64,000 nucleotides of DNA from Lodderomyces elongisporus (taxonomy: Eukaryota > Ascomycota > Pichiomycetes > Serinales > Debaryomycetaceae): assembly GCF_030384665.1 (NCBI RefSeq), contig NC_083676.1, positions 434,001-498,000 on the forward strand, in the 5' to 3' direction. The translations under genes and the position numbers were made by a program. Shown here one piece after another: positions 11,614 through 20,574 of the stretch. Under the pieces are notes generated by a model, which saw nothing but the letters and a program-made list of their open reading frames with translations, did no database searches and had not been told where the DNA came from. Position 1 is the first letter of the stretch, and each line of letters starts with the position of its first letter.

Positions 11614-11937
11614 ATGTTTAATAGTTTGTCGAAGAGATTGATAGCAAAGAGATTCCAGCTGAGCACAACACGAGCTTCAACTACCAAAGAGGCTCACCCT
11701 TTCCAAAACAAATTCAACTTCAATTTGAACCCACCACAAGTGCATGAGTACTGGAACATATACAACACAAGTGTCCTTTTGGCATTTATCCCAGTATTTT
11801 TAGGCACTGCATTTATTGCAAAGGATATTGGCTCTCAGATACAAGGTTACACTGGCCTCTTGCAGTATGCTGACGGAGAAAAGTCACCACTAAAGTCCAT
11901 CAAGTTTGATGATGCTAAAGAAATTTCAAAAGAATAA
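11614..11937 (+). CDS. Small mitochondrial single-pass membrane protein, function unknown
   Basis: A 107-residue protein from a clear ATG at 11614. Residues 1-25 (MFNSLSKRLIAKRFQLSTTR) lack acidic residues and are rich in Arg/Ser/Thr, a convincing mitochondrial presequence. Residues about 48-72 (NTSVLLAFIPVFLGTAFIAK) form one transmembrane helix, preceded by PPQVHEYWNIY. The size, layout and the neighbouring complex I gene suggest an accessory subunit of a respiratory complex. The element YWN followed by a helix ending in GTAFIA faintly recalls NDUFB11/ESSS, but I cannot establish homology from this alone. Codon use is normal for the window (TTG leucine), and the ORF stands in its own transcription-sized space. 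Confidence 0.7.
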   Translation: MFNSLSKRLIAKRFQLSTTRASTTKEAHPFQNKFNFNLNPPQVHEYWNIYNTSVLLAFIPVFLGTAFIAKDIGSQIQGYTGLLQYADGEKSPLKSIKFDDAKEISKE

Positions 11938-12597
11938 TTAGCGGAAAAGAATTTATGAATGTATGTGATGGTCTATTCTAATCAACACTCGTATTTTCTA
12001 TCTTATTTTCATCTCTCCCCGCCACCCATTGTGGTAAAAAAACAACAACTGGACATTTGAATGGGGATGAGCGGATAGAGAACAGCAAGAAGAATTGAAA
12101 CGGTTCTATTGGGATGGGTTGTTGGTAGTAAAGAGTAATTTAGAGATAGTTATTTTTTTGTTTAAGTAGGATGTGAATAAACATTAGTCTTTTCAACATC
12201 TACATACAATTAACCAACTCTCATTAGTATCCATCATTCACCTATACATATATATATATATGTATTAATATATATATATAACCTTCTTACTACTTTCTAA
12301 TCGAGTCTTCTCTCAGAAAATGTGTTTTTTGGAGTTGATAAGTTCCTCTTTTATTTATCATTATAGCCGAAATTATCAGTATTGTAATTATTCTGTGTAA
12401 TTGTTAAGCAGATGGTTTTTATTGGATAGCCAGAGCGCAAAAAAAAAAGATCCAAAAAAAGAGAAGGAAATAAAACCAAAGGAAAAGAGAGACACCTGAC
12501 AAACTAAACATTAGCTTTTCCCAAACAACCTTGCTCTCACCTTTGACAGCACATATATCTTCATATACACAGAACTATATATATATATACTTGAAGA
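11938..12597. other. Intergenic spacer before the NDUFB8 gene
   Basis: About 660 bases. It contains an AT palindromic stretch at about 12244-12281 and a TA run just before the next start codon. No gene is seen. Confidence 0.6.
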
Positions 12598-13245
12598 ATG
12601 ATTTCTAGAACAAGTTTGAGGTCTGTTCAAAGGATTGTCAGATCTGGTGTTTTACAGAACGCAACCGCTAAGCAGGTCAATTGCGCTCAACTAGGATCCA
12701 TAAGAACCATCAGAAACTATTCAGATAAAACCATTCTTGACTTACCCACAGGAAAAACAATCACGCTAGCTGACCCTAACCACCCAGAATACGGTGACTA
12801 CAAGAACCCTGAGCCAGTGCTTGCACAATCAAGGGACCCATACGCCAAATACGATGATCAACAAAATAGAAGAAACTTGAATGACCCCGTGAATATGGAT
12901 GCTGACTTGTACGATATGTGGTCACCCGATTATTACGATTTTGTTTCAGATTCAGAAGCGCTCAAGCAAAATGCCATTTTCTTTGGTTTGCTTTTTGGTG
13001 CTGCTGGATTGGTTGCTTATTTCCAATTGAACCCCGAAAAGCCAGCAATGATTAGATCTTTCCCATACAATGGAATGGCTGAAGCTCTTGGCTCAACCTC
13101 AGATGAAAATGCACCATTTTACCAAGCAAAAGTTGATCACACTGCTGAAAAGGAATGCGGTGTTCTTCCACAAGATGTTGAACAAAAGAGCAACACAGAA
13201 TCTTATCTCAAAGCTAACGACGCCTTCATCAACACTCTGAAATAA
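12598..13245 (+). CDS. NADH:ubiquinone oxidoreductase (complex I) subunit NDUFB8/ASHI homolog
   Basis: Accessory subunit of the membrane arm of respiratory complex I in the mitochondrial inner membrane. The 215-residue protein has a presequence (MISRTSLRSVQRIVRSGVLQ). It then has the family-typical soluble region DPYAKYDDQQNRRNLNDPVN followed by MYSP-like MWSPDYYDF, where NDUFB8 proteins carry their conserved Asn-Arg-Arg/Asn and SP-D/E motifs. A single transmembrane helix is at about residues 124-141 (AIFFGLLFGAAGLVAYF), and a short conserved PAMIRSFPYNGMAEALG tail follows. Presence of complex I agrees with a CUG-Ser clade yeast and excludes Saccharomyces. The preceding small mitochondrial gene is on the same strand, 660 bases away. 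Confidence 0.8.
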   Translation: MISRTSLRSVQRIVRSGVLQNATAKQVNCAQLGSIRTIRNYSDKTILDLPTGKTITLADPNHPEYGDYKNPEPVLAQSRDPYAKYDDQQNRRNLNDPVNMDADLYDMWSPDYYDFVSDSEALKQNAIFFGLLFGAAGLVAYFQLNPEKPAMIRSFPYNGMAEALGSTSDENAPFYQAKVDHTAEKECGVLPQDVEQKSNTESYLKANDAFINTLK

Positions 13246-13978
13246 AGTAGAATAATCAAAGTTGGGAAATGAAGAAAGTGAGTGAAACTAGAGGAACAGA
13301 GAGATAGGGTGAATTTTGCGACGAGCCAATAGAATCTTATACATCATTTTATAGGACTTATTCAAAATTCAAATACACGATATAAAGTTTTTAAAAAAAA
13401 ACAGTTTACAATTGTCAGCTCTAAAAAGATTTTATTTTACTATTGATGCTGTGACTATTACTACTATTTGGAATAGTAGTAATACTATCATTTTCTTTGT
13501 TGTTCTCCTTTTTTTTTTGTTTCTTTTCTCTTGAGACTTTTTCCTTATCTGTCAACTGTAGGCCTCAATTTAAATCTTACCATGTTGTTTTTTGCTCCAT
13601 ATTTACATCTTTTTTTTGGTTAGAAGAGATGAATATTCCAATACATATGAATTCCGGATGATGTGAACAAAATCACTGTCTTTATTAACATTCCTTTCGT
13701 GAATATAACAAAATCTCACACACATACACTTTTTTTTCCTTCTCAATTTTTTTTACTTAATTTTTTTTCTGCCTTTTTGTTTTGCATGTGCGCGCGCGTT
13801 TTTCGGTGGTAATGGGTGATGGTGATTGTGCATAATACTTGAATCAAACAAATATACATTACGACTTCATTTCCTCTCTTCCTGAAAAATATATACATGT
13901 ACATATAAATATATACATTTTTCAAAACAAAAAAGCTACAAAACCCATTTTACAGGATAGGACTAATAATATTTGGGA
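13246..13978. other. Intergenic spacer / SWR1 promoter
   Basis: No supported gene in about 730 bases. A CACACATACAC and a GCGCGCG element occur near 13718-13799, and the leader just before SWR1 is A/T-rich. Confidence 0.6.
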
Positions 13979-16900
13979 ATGCCTAATGCCAGAACCGGGA
14001 AACGGCTGCTGTCGAGACTTAGTCAGAATACTACATCTACGTCAGAAGATTCATTTGAACTGCTGAATTTGCAAAGAAACAAGAGGCAAAGTCCAAACCC
14101 GTATGCGAATTCCAATGGTAATGATAATGATAGTGTTGATCAGCAACAGGAGCAACCACAAAAAAAGAAACCAAAGACCCAAGGCAAGACTAAGGAAGTT
14201 CAATTAGCAACCATATTGACTGACTTTGCTGAAGCCGTGAACGAATTATATCAACTTTTGGAGTATGCATCGATAGTAGCATGGAAGCCAAATGAGTTTT
14301 CGGAAAACAATCCTCAACAACTGCTTCGTGAGCATTACAAAGCGTTTTGTGATGATAACAATTACCGTATCAAATGGAATGATGAGATTGAAGACGATAC
14401 GTCAATAAAAAGCCTACCACTTCGATTTCAAAGAAAGAAGTTGACGGAGAGGGAAAATGCTTTGCAAAATATGTACCCATTCAGAAAGGAAGTTTTTACA
14501 TTGCAAAAGCAAATGGAGGAAAATCGATATATATCAAAGAAACCAGAAGTAAACCAGAAGTTGAATCTAGATCCCCAGCAACAGTGGCAACAAGGGCAAC
14601 AAGAGCAACAAGAGCAACAACAAGAGCAACAACAAGAGCAGCTTCCAGGGAAACTGAAATCCACAACAACCAATAATAAGACAAACACTTCCAAAAAAGT
14701 TGTCAAGAAAGTCGAACCGCCACCGAAATCCAATGATAAATTGAAAAGCAAACCTAAAAGCAAGCACAAACCAACCTTGCGAGCGAGAGAAATCGAGTCG
14801 TCAGAAATTAAAGAAATAGAAAAGAATGAGAAAATAACAGAGATTTATGTAGCAACCAAAGAATCTACAGATGACAAACTAGTTGAACATAGCGATGATG
14901 AGGAAGGGCTAGAAGTGCATGAAGAGCAAATAGAGGAAGAAGAAGAAGAAGAAGGGGAAGAAGAAGAAGAAGAAGGGGAAGAAGAAGAAGAAGAAGAAGA
15001 AGAAAAATCGGACCAGTCACCTAATCCACACGGAGTTTTTCACAATAATTCCAAAAAAGTTAGTGTATCCCTTACTGTTCCTTCTTTGTTGATAACACAC
15101 CCTTCACACATTCCTGGGTGGCAGCCACAACCGCAAGATCAAATGCAAACGGATATTGCGGCTACCGAGAGAGATTTACAGCACTTGGACTATCAACCGC
15201 AGACAATTCGAGTGACAAATCTTAACAATGCACAGCGTGAGGTAACATCGAGTCTTTCTCAGCGATTAAGCACATTTTTGGAAAACAGGTACAAGACTCC
15301 CATCATTGATGAAGCCAATGCAATAGATTTTGCATATACAAAAGAAGAGTACGATGAAATTAATAAACAACAACAGAAAATGTTTAAAGACATCTACAAT
15401 AAAATATATGCAGAAAATACATTGGTTTTTACAAATCAAAAAATTGAACGTCGGAAAATTGTTCTTCCTCCATCATCATCAAATTTTAAGTTAAATGACC
15501 CATTTAGAAATGCTAATGCTGTCTCACCAAAATTACCTGGAACATCCAATAATATGACTTTTCAAGACCACTTGGTTGCACAGGGTGCCTCCTTTTCACG
15601 AATCCATCACCAGATGAGGAAGCAACATATTAATAGAGCCAGGAAAGTTGCTCTTATCGTTGATCAACATTTCAAAAGGAAAAGAGGAGAGAAGGAAAGG
15701 CTTCAGCGTGAAAGAGAGTTAAGCTTAAAGAAATTGAGCAGAACCGTGATGCAAGCTGTGAAAAGAAGATGGAATGAGGCAGCTAAAGTTTACAGTATAA
15801 TTCAGTCGGAAAAAGATGAAGAATTAAAAAAGATTAAAGGAAGGGAACACTTGAGTCAAATGTTGGAACACTCAACTCAACTTCTTGAAGCGCAATTAAT
15901 TTCGTCGCGAGAGCAAACTGCTGATGCTGAAAGCAATTTCGATAATTCCGAGATGCTGCCTCTGAGTGATGATTTCGATGCTTCCAAAGACTCTGATGAT
16001 TATTTATCAAGTTCAGATTCTGATGATGACAATGAGAATAATGATTATGAAGGGGCTAAACCTCTTTCAAAGATGTCGTCCAATCAAAATTTGACGGAAA
16101 TTTCTAGTACTGATGACAATGACTTCAATTTGTCTGTTGACGAGCTTCGAAAAAAATATGCTGGGATTGAAGGGTCAATGGAGGCTGCAGAATTGAGTGA
16201 GATCAAAACAAACGATATCAAAATGAAGAATTTGGAGGATGATGACAAAAATGGAATCAATACAAAAAATGCTAGTCAAGAGCTTATAACAAATTCCGAA
16301 TCTGAAACGACAGCTTTATCGATCAAAAATGGAAAGATGAGTGGCAAGACTTTAATGAATGAAAGTGAGGACAACTTGGGAAGCGAAGTAGACAATGATA
16401 GCTCTGATGCAGATGCAAAGCCTGTTAGTAGTTTAATCAGTTTACTCGGCGGTGGCATGGAAGATTCTGATGATGACGATGACGATGAGGATGCTGAATT
16501 AGATTCTGTCTATTCTTCAAGTGACGAAGAAATGAGTACCTCAGGAGATGATGATGATGATGAGAAGGAGGAAGAAGAAGAAAAAGAAACAGAAGAAGAA
16601 GAAACAGAAGAAAAACAAAAAGAAAAAGAAGAAGAAGTAGAAAGTGAGAAAGACACGGAGGTTGGAGTTGAAAAGGAAGTAAATGGAGAAAGTAAAGCCA
16701 ACAATAGAGAGACCCCAATAAGCAACGGCCATGTCGATGATACTCACAAAGAATCAGAGGAGGATACAGGTGCTGTGGAAATAATCAATGGCGCGAAAGT
16801 CAAGGATGTGCCAGTGCCACAATTGCTTCGAGGCACACTAAGACCATATCAAAAACAGGGACTTAATTGGTTGGCAAGTCTTTACAATAACAACACGAAT

Positions 16901-19291
16901 GGTATTTTAGCAGACGAGATGGGTCTTGGAAAGACCATCCAAACGATATCTTTATTAGCTTATTTAGCATGCGAGCATCATGTTTGGGGACCGCATTTGA
17001 TTGTTGTGCCCACATCTGTCATGTTGAATTGGGATATGGAATTTAAAAAATTTGCTCCAGGTTTCAAGGTATTGACTTATTATGGTTCGCCTCAACAGCG
17101 AGCACAAAAGAGAAAAGGATGGTTCAAACCGGATGCTTTCCATGTTTGTATAACTTCTTATCAATTAGTGGTACAAGACCAACAGGCATTCAAGAGAAAG
17201 AAATGGAGATACATGATTCTTGATGAGGCTCATAATATCAAGAATTTTCGATCCACAAGGTGGAGAGCTTTACTAAATTTCAACACTGAGAATAGATTGC
17301 TACTTACAGGTACGCCTTTGCAAAACAATTTGATGGAACTTTGGTCATTATTGTATTTCTTAATGCCGTCTTCAAAAGCCAATATGGCCATGCCTGAAGG
17401 ATTTGCCAACTTGGAAGATTTCCAACAATGGTTCGGAAAGCCCGTAGATAAGATCCTCGAGCAAACCACGCTTACAAATAATGCAGATTTGATTGACGAG
17501 AATGAAAAGACCACCAGTAAGATGGACGAGGAAACGCGAAATACTGTGTCGAGATTGCATCAAGTGCTCAGACCGTATATATTACGTCGTTTAAAAAAGG
17601 ATGTCGAAAAGCAAATGCCTGGTAAATATGAGCATATTGTTTATTGTCGATTATCGAAGCGCCAAAGGTATTTGTATGATGACTTTATGTCCCGGGCAAA
17701 GACAAAAGAGACCTTGATGTCTGGTAACTTTTTGTCTATTATAAACTGTTTAATGCAGTTGAGAAAAGTGTGTAATCATCCTGATCTTTTCGAGGTTCGT
17801 CCTATTGTGACATCCTTTGCTATGCCTGAAGCAGTTTCGTCAACATATCTTGCTATAAATAGCGCAGTGCAAAATTGGACCAATGGCAATGCAATGGATT
17901 GTGTTGATTTAAAAGTTTTGAATTTAGATATCACTAGACATGAAAACTTGGACTATTTTGTTGCTGACTCGGCTAGTAAATTAGTTTCGATTACCGATTT
18001 TGAAAAACAAATTGCTCAATTGAAATCTGTGTCGAGCGAGGTTAATACCTTTGAAAATCCCCATTATGTTAAATCATATCAGCAACTCAAAGCTCTTGAC
18101 CAAATAGAGGCGCGAGACAAGATCCAGCACGTGTCTTATATAAATAAATTACGATGCAACAGAAAACCTATTTATGGCAAGTCTTTGTTAAACAAATTAA
18201 AGATTGTGAAACCAGTTGACTCAAATGATACGTCTATTCAACTTGGCATAACTGTATCGCAAAGAGCAGAGCTAATGACTGACGCGATTGAGAAATTTTC
18301 AATTTTGACTCCTGCAGTTGTCACCTTAGATTTAAACAACCAGATGTTTTCCAAATCTCTACAAGATCGAGTACATTCTGAAGTTCTTGATGGCAAGATA
18401 TTGAATCCATTTCATCAGTCTCAAGTCAAATTATCGATTGCTTTTCCTGACAAGACCTTGTTGCAGTATGATTGTGGTAAGCTTCAGAAATTGGCGACTT
18501 TGATGAGGGATCTTGTTGCCAATGGACATAGGGCGTTGATTTTTACACAAATGACCAAAGTCTTGGATATTTTGGAACAGTTTTTAAATATCCATGGGTA
18601 TAGGTATATGAGATTAGACGGTGCAACAAAAATTGAGGATAGACAGTTACTAACAGAGAAGTTTAATCGCGACCCAAAAATACCCGTTTTCATTCTTTCT
18701 ACAAGATCCGGTGGTTTGGGTATAAACTTAACGGGAGCAGATACCGTTATATTTTACGATTCGGATTGGAATCCGGCTATGGACAAACAGTGTCAGGACC
18801 GTTGCCATCGTATTGGACAGGTTCGTGATGTACACATCTACCGTTTTGTTTCTGAATACACTATAGAATCCAATATTATCAAGAAAGCAAACCAAAAAAG
18901 ACAATTGGATAATGTAGTGATTCAAGAAGGTGAGTTTACCACGGATTATTTCGGCAAGTTTTCTGTTCGCGATTTAGTGAGCGACTCAAACGTTACAGAT
19001 ATCGCAGAACGGACAATTGATTTTTCCGGTGATAGCAAGATGGGTTCGGTTCTAGCGCAAGCAGAAGATGAAGAAGATAGAGCTGCAGCAGGCGCTGCTA
19101 TGAAAGAAGTTGCAGTTGATGACGAGGACTTTACTGAAGACGCAAACGGTCGACGCGAAAACTCCGACTTGGCACTCAATACTGCAACTGCCAACGATGA
19201 AGGTGATGCTGACATGGATTTGGACTATGATGAAGGTATTGGCCACATTGACGAATACATGCTACGTTTTATTAGTGAAGGATATTTATAG
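13979..19291 (+). CDS. SWR1: SWR1-complex Snf2-type ATPase
   Basis: Catalytic subunit of the SWR1 remodeller that replaces nucleosomal H2A with H2A.Z. The ATG at 13979 gives 1770 residues (the open frame begins two codons earlier at a TTG). The N-terminal half has low-complexity Q and E runs (about residues 200-220 and 320-342). An HSA-like region follows at about 530-600 (HLVAQGASFSRIHHQMRKQH), then long acidic H2A.Z-binding-type stretches. The ATPase begins at LRPYQKQGLNWL with Walker A GILADEMGLGKT (residues 975-986), DEAH box ILDEAHNIKN (Asp1082) and TGTPLQNNLMELWSLLYFLM. The long Ino80/Swr1-type insertion separates the lobes. Lobe 2 starts near 1515 with RALIFTQMTKVLDILEQFL and includes QDRCHRIGQ. 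The C-terminus is acidic. It is longer than the budding-yeast protein because of the low-complexity regions. Confidence 0.95.
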   Translation: MPNARTGKRLLSRLSQNTTSTSEDSFELLNLQRNKRQSPNPYANSNGNDNDSVDQQQEQPQKKKPKTQGKTKEVQLATILTDFAEAVNELYQLLEYASIVAWKPNEFSENNPQQLLREHYKAFCDDNNYRIKWNDEIEDDTSIKSLPLRFQRKKLTERENALQNMYPFRKEVFTLQKQMEENRYISKKPEVNQKLNLDPQQQWQQGQQEQQEQQQEQQQEQLPGKLKSTTTNNKTNTSKKVVKKVEPPPKSNDKLKSKPKSKHKPTLRAREIESSEIKEIEKNEKITEIYVATKESTDDKLVEHSDDEEGLEVHEEQIEEEEEEEGEEEEEEGEEEEEEEEEKSDQSPNPHGVFHNNSKKVSVSLTVPSLLITHPSHIPGWQPQPQDQMQTDIAATERDLQHLDYQPQTIRVTNLNNAQREVTSSLSQRLSTFLENRYKTPIIDEANAIDFAYTKEEYDEINKQQQKMFKDIYNKIYAENTLVFTNQKIERRKIVLPPSSSNFKLNDPFRNANAVSPKLPGTSNNMTFQDHLVAQGASFSRIHHQMRKQHINRARKVALIVDQHFKRKRGEKERLQRERELSLKKLSRTVMQAVKRRWNEAAKVYSIIQSEKDEELKKIKGREHLSQMLEHSTQLLEAQLISSREQTADAESNFDNSEMLPLSDDFDASKDSDDYLSSSDSDDDNENNDYEGAKPLSKMSSNQNLTEISSTDDNDFNLSVDELRKKYAGIEGSMEAAELSEIKTNDIKMKNLEDDDKNGINTKNASQELITNSESETTALSIKNGKMSGKTLMNESEDNLGSEVDNDSSDADAKPVSSLISLLGGGMEDSDDDDDDEDAELDSVYSSSDEEMSTSGDDDDDEKEEEEEKETEEEETEEKQKEKEEEVESEKDTEVGVEKEVNGESKANNRETPISNGHVDDTHKESEEDTGAVEIINGAKVKDVPVPQLLRGTLRPYQKQGLNWLASLYNNNTNGILADEMGLGKTIQTISLLAYLACEHHVWGPHLIVVPTSVMLNWDMEFKKFAPGFKVLTYYGSPQQRAQKRKGWFKPDAFHVCITSYQLVVQDQQAFKRKKWRYMILDEAHNIKNFRSTRWRALLNFNTENRLLLTGTPLQNNLMELWSLLYFLMPSSKANMAMPEGFANLEDFQQWFGKPVDKILEQTTLTNNADLIDENEKTTSKMDEETRNTVSRLHQVLRPYILRRLKKDVEKQMPGKYEHIVYCRLSKRQRYLYDDFMSRAKTKETLMSGNFLSIINCLMQLRKVCNHPDLFEVRPIVTSFAMPEAVSSTYLAINSAVQNWTNGNAMDCVDLKVLNLDITRHENLDYFVADSASKLVSITDFEKQIAQLKSVSSEVNTFENPHYVKSYQQLKALDQIEARDKIQHVSYINKLRCNRKPIYGKSLLNKLKIVKPVDSNDTSIQLGITVSQRAELMTDAIEKFSILTPAVVTLDLNNQMFSKSLQDRVHSEVLDGKILNPFHQSQVKLSIAFPDKTLLQYDCGKLQKLATLMRDLVANGHRALIFTQMTKVLDILEQFLNIHGYRYMRLDGATKIEDRQLLTEKFNRDPKIPVFILSTRSGGLGINLTGADTVIFYDSDWNPAMDKQCQDRCHRIGQVRDVHIYRFVSEYTIESNIIKKANQKRQLDNVVIQEGEFTTDYFGKFSVRDLVSDSNVTDIAERTIDFSGDSKMGSVLAQAEDEEDRAAAGAAMKEVAVDDEDFTEDANGRRENSDLALNTATANDEGDADMDLDYDEGIGHIDEYMLRFISEGYL

Positions 19292-19797
19292 ATGTGTCTA
19301 ATTGAATTTAATTGCAAATAAAATCCAATATTAATTTTTTTTTGTTCACCATAACGTTCATTCTTTAATTATTGATATTTCCTTTTTCCATTTTCAATTC
19401 TTTTATTTCTTTTTATTTTTTTTTAGTTTGGTTTGACAGTGCACTACCCCATTCTATACTATGTGTCAATTTCGCCGCTTTCTAGATCCTGCTTCTGCTT
19501 CTGCTTTTCCAAGTTGTTTTCAAGTTGGCCTTGGCCTTGATAAGTCTTGATAAAAAGCGTGTTTGATCTTTGCCATTTAGACACTACCTTCTGTAATTGA
19601 AGTTGTTTTGCTGGTGACACAAAAACCTTAGTACGAGGTTTCAAGAACTTAGGCTCGCTTCTTTTTAACTTCGACAACCACACGCACGTTATCGCTGATT
19701 AAAGAAACATTGAACTGATACTTAAGAACGACAACAATAGTAGTACTAATAGCATTAGCAACAGCAAAACAAAACGCAACAATACAATACACTTAAG
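19292..19797. other. Spacer between SWR1 and VMA10
   Basis: Contains the SWR1 3' end and the VMA10 promoter. A 74-codon minus-strand frame without ATG (19683-19459) is discussed in the findings. Nothing else is recognised. Confidence 0.5.
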
Positions 19798-20139
19798 ATG
19801 TCATCTGGTATCCAATCGCTATTGAAAACGGAGAAGGAAGCAGCCGAGATAGTCAATGAGGCAAGAAAATACAGAACGAATAGATTAAAGACAGCAAAGC
19901 AGGACGCACAACAAGAGATTGAAAACTACAAGAAGCAAAAAGAAGCAGATTTGAAGAAATACGAGCAAGAACATGAAGGTATCAACGAAAAAATTGATAA
20001 AGAGGCAGACGCTGAAGTAGAAAAAGAATTAAAAGACTTGAAAAAACAGTTTACCGAAAAGAAACAGTCCGTTATCAAATTGTTAGTTGACGCCACCATC
20101 ACACCAAACCCTCAATTGCACATAAATGCGGGCCATTGA
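19798..20139 (+). CDS. VMA10: V-type proton ATPase subunit G
   Basis: Peripheral stalk subunit of the vacuolar H+-ATPase, pairing with subunit E to hold V1 to V0. The 113-residue protein matches the family length. The N-terminal part SGIQSLLKTEKEAAEIVNEA followed by RKYRTNRLKTAKQDAQQEIE is the conserved signature of subunit G. The remainder is a charged coiled coil ending in the ATITPNPQLHINAGH tail, where the HIN element is also conserved. The start is the ATG at 19798. The gene appears uninterrupted here, whereas the Saccharomyces ortholog has an intron near its start. Confidence 0.95.
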   Translation: MSSGIQSLLKTEKEAAEIVNEARKYRTNRLKTAKQDAQQEIENYKKQKEADLKKYEQEHEGINEKIDKEADAEVEKELKDLKKQFTEKKQSVIKLLVDATITPNPQLHINAGH

Positions 20140-20574
20140 TTTAAAAGAAATAAAAAAATTGAAATGATTTGAAATGAGCGGAATGAAATGAGATTGAATA
20201 GGATTAACTGAGGTCGAACCAGGTCTAACCAGGTCAATCAAGAGCAAATAACCTCAAGTTTAATCAAATTAAATTAATTCAGATCAAATTGGATCAAACC
20301 ATACTACAATAGTTTCTTAGCTAGTCTATCATTGTAATCAAGTTCTTTTATATATATATATATATACTTTCTCTTTTTAATGTTCTTATTACGATAATTA
20401 GAACTTTTTGTTTTCATTTTCTTTTTATCTTCTTTCTTCATGATCCCGTCTCAACTGCTCTATAAACTGTTGTTTCACGTGTTTATTGACAATGCCATGA
20501 TTACTAAAACTGTCAAATACTTTAGTTGTGTATTTATATAGTCATTTTTCTTTATATTGGTTAACATTCTAAAA
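20140..20574. other. Convergent spacer between VMA10 and the MSC7-like gene
   Basis: Holds both 3' regions. It includes a degenerate GGTCNAACCA repeat at about 20211-20240 and a TA run near 20349-20365. No gene is seen. Confidence 0.6.

Noticed and set aside
20205..20245. B-box-like GGTTCGACC on the minus strand after VMA10
   Set aside because: It departs from the B-box consensus, there is no cloverleaf or A box, and it belongs to a degenerate GGTCNAACCA repeat.
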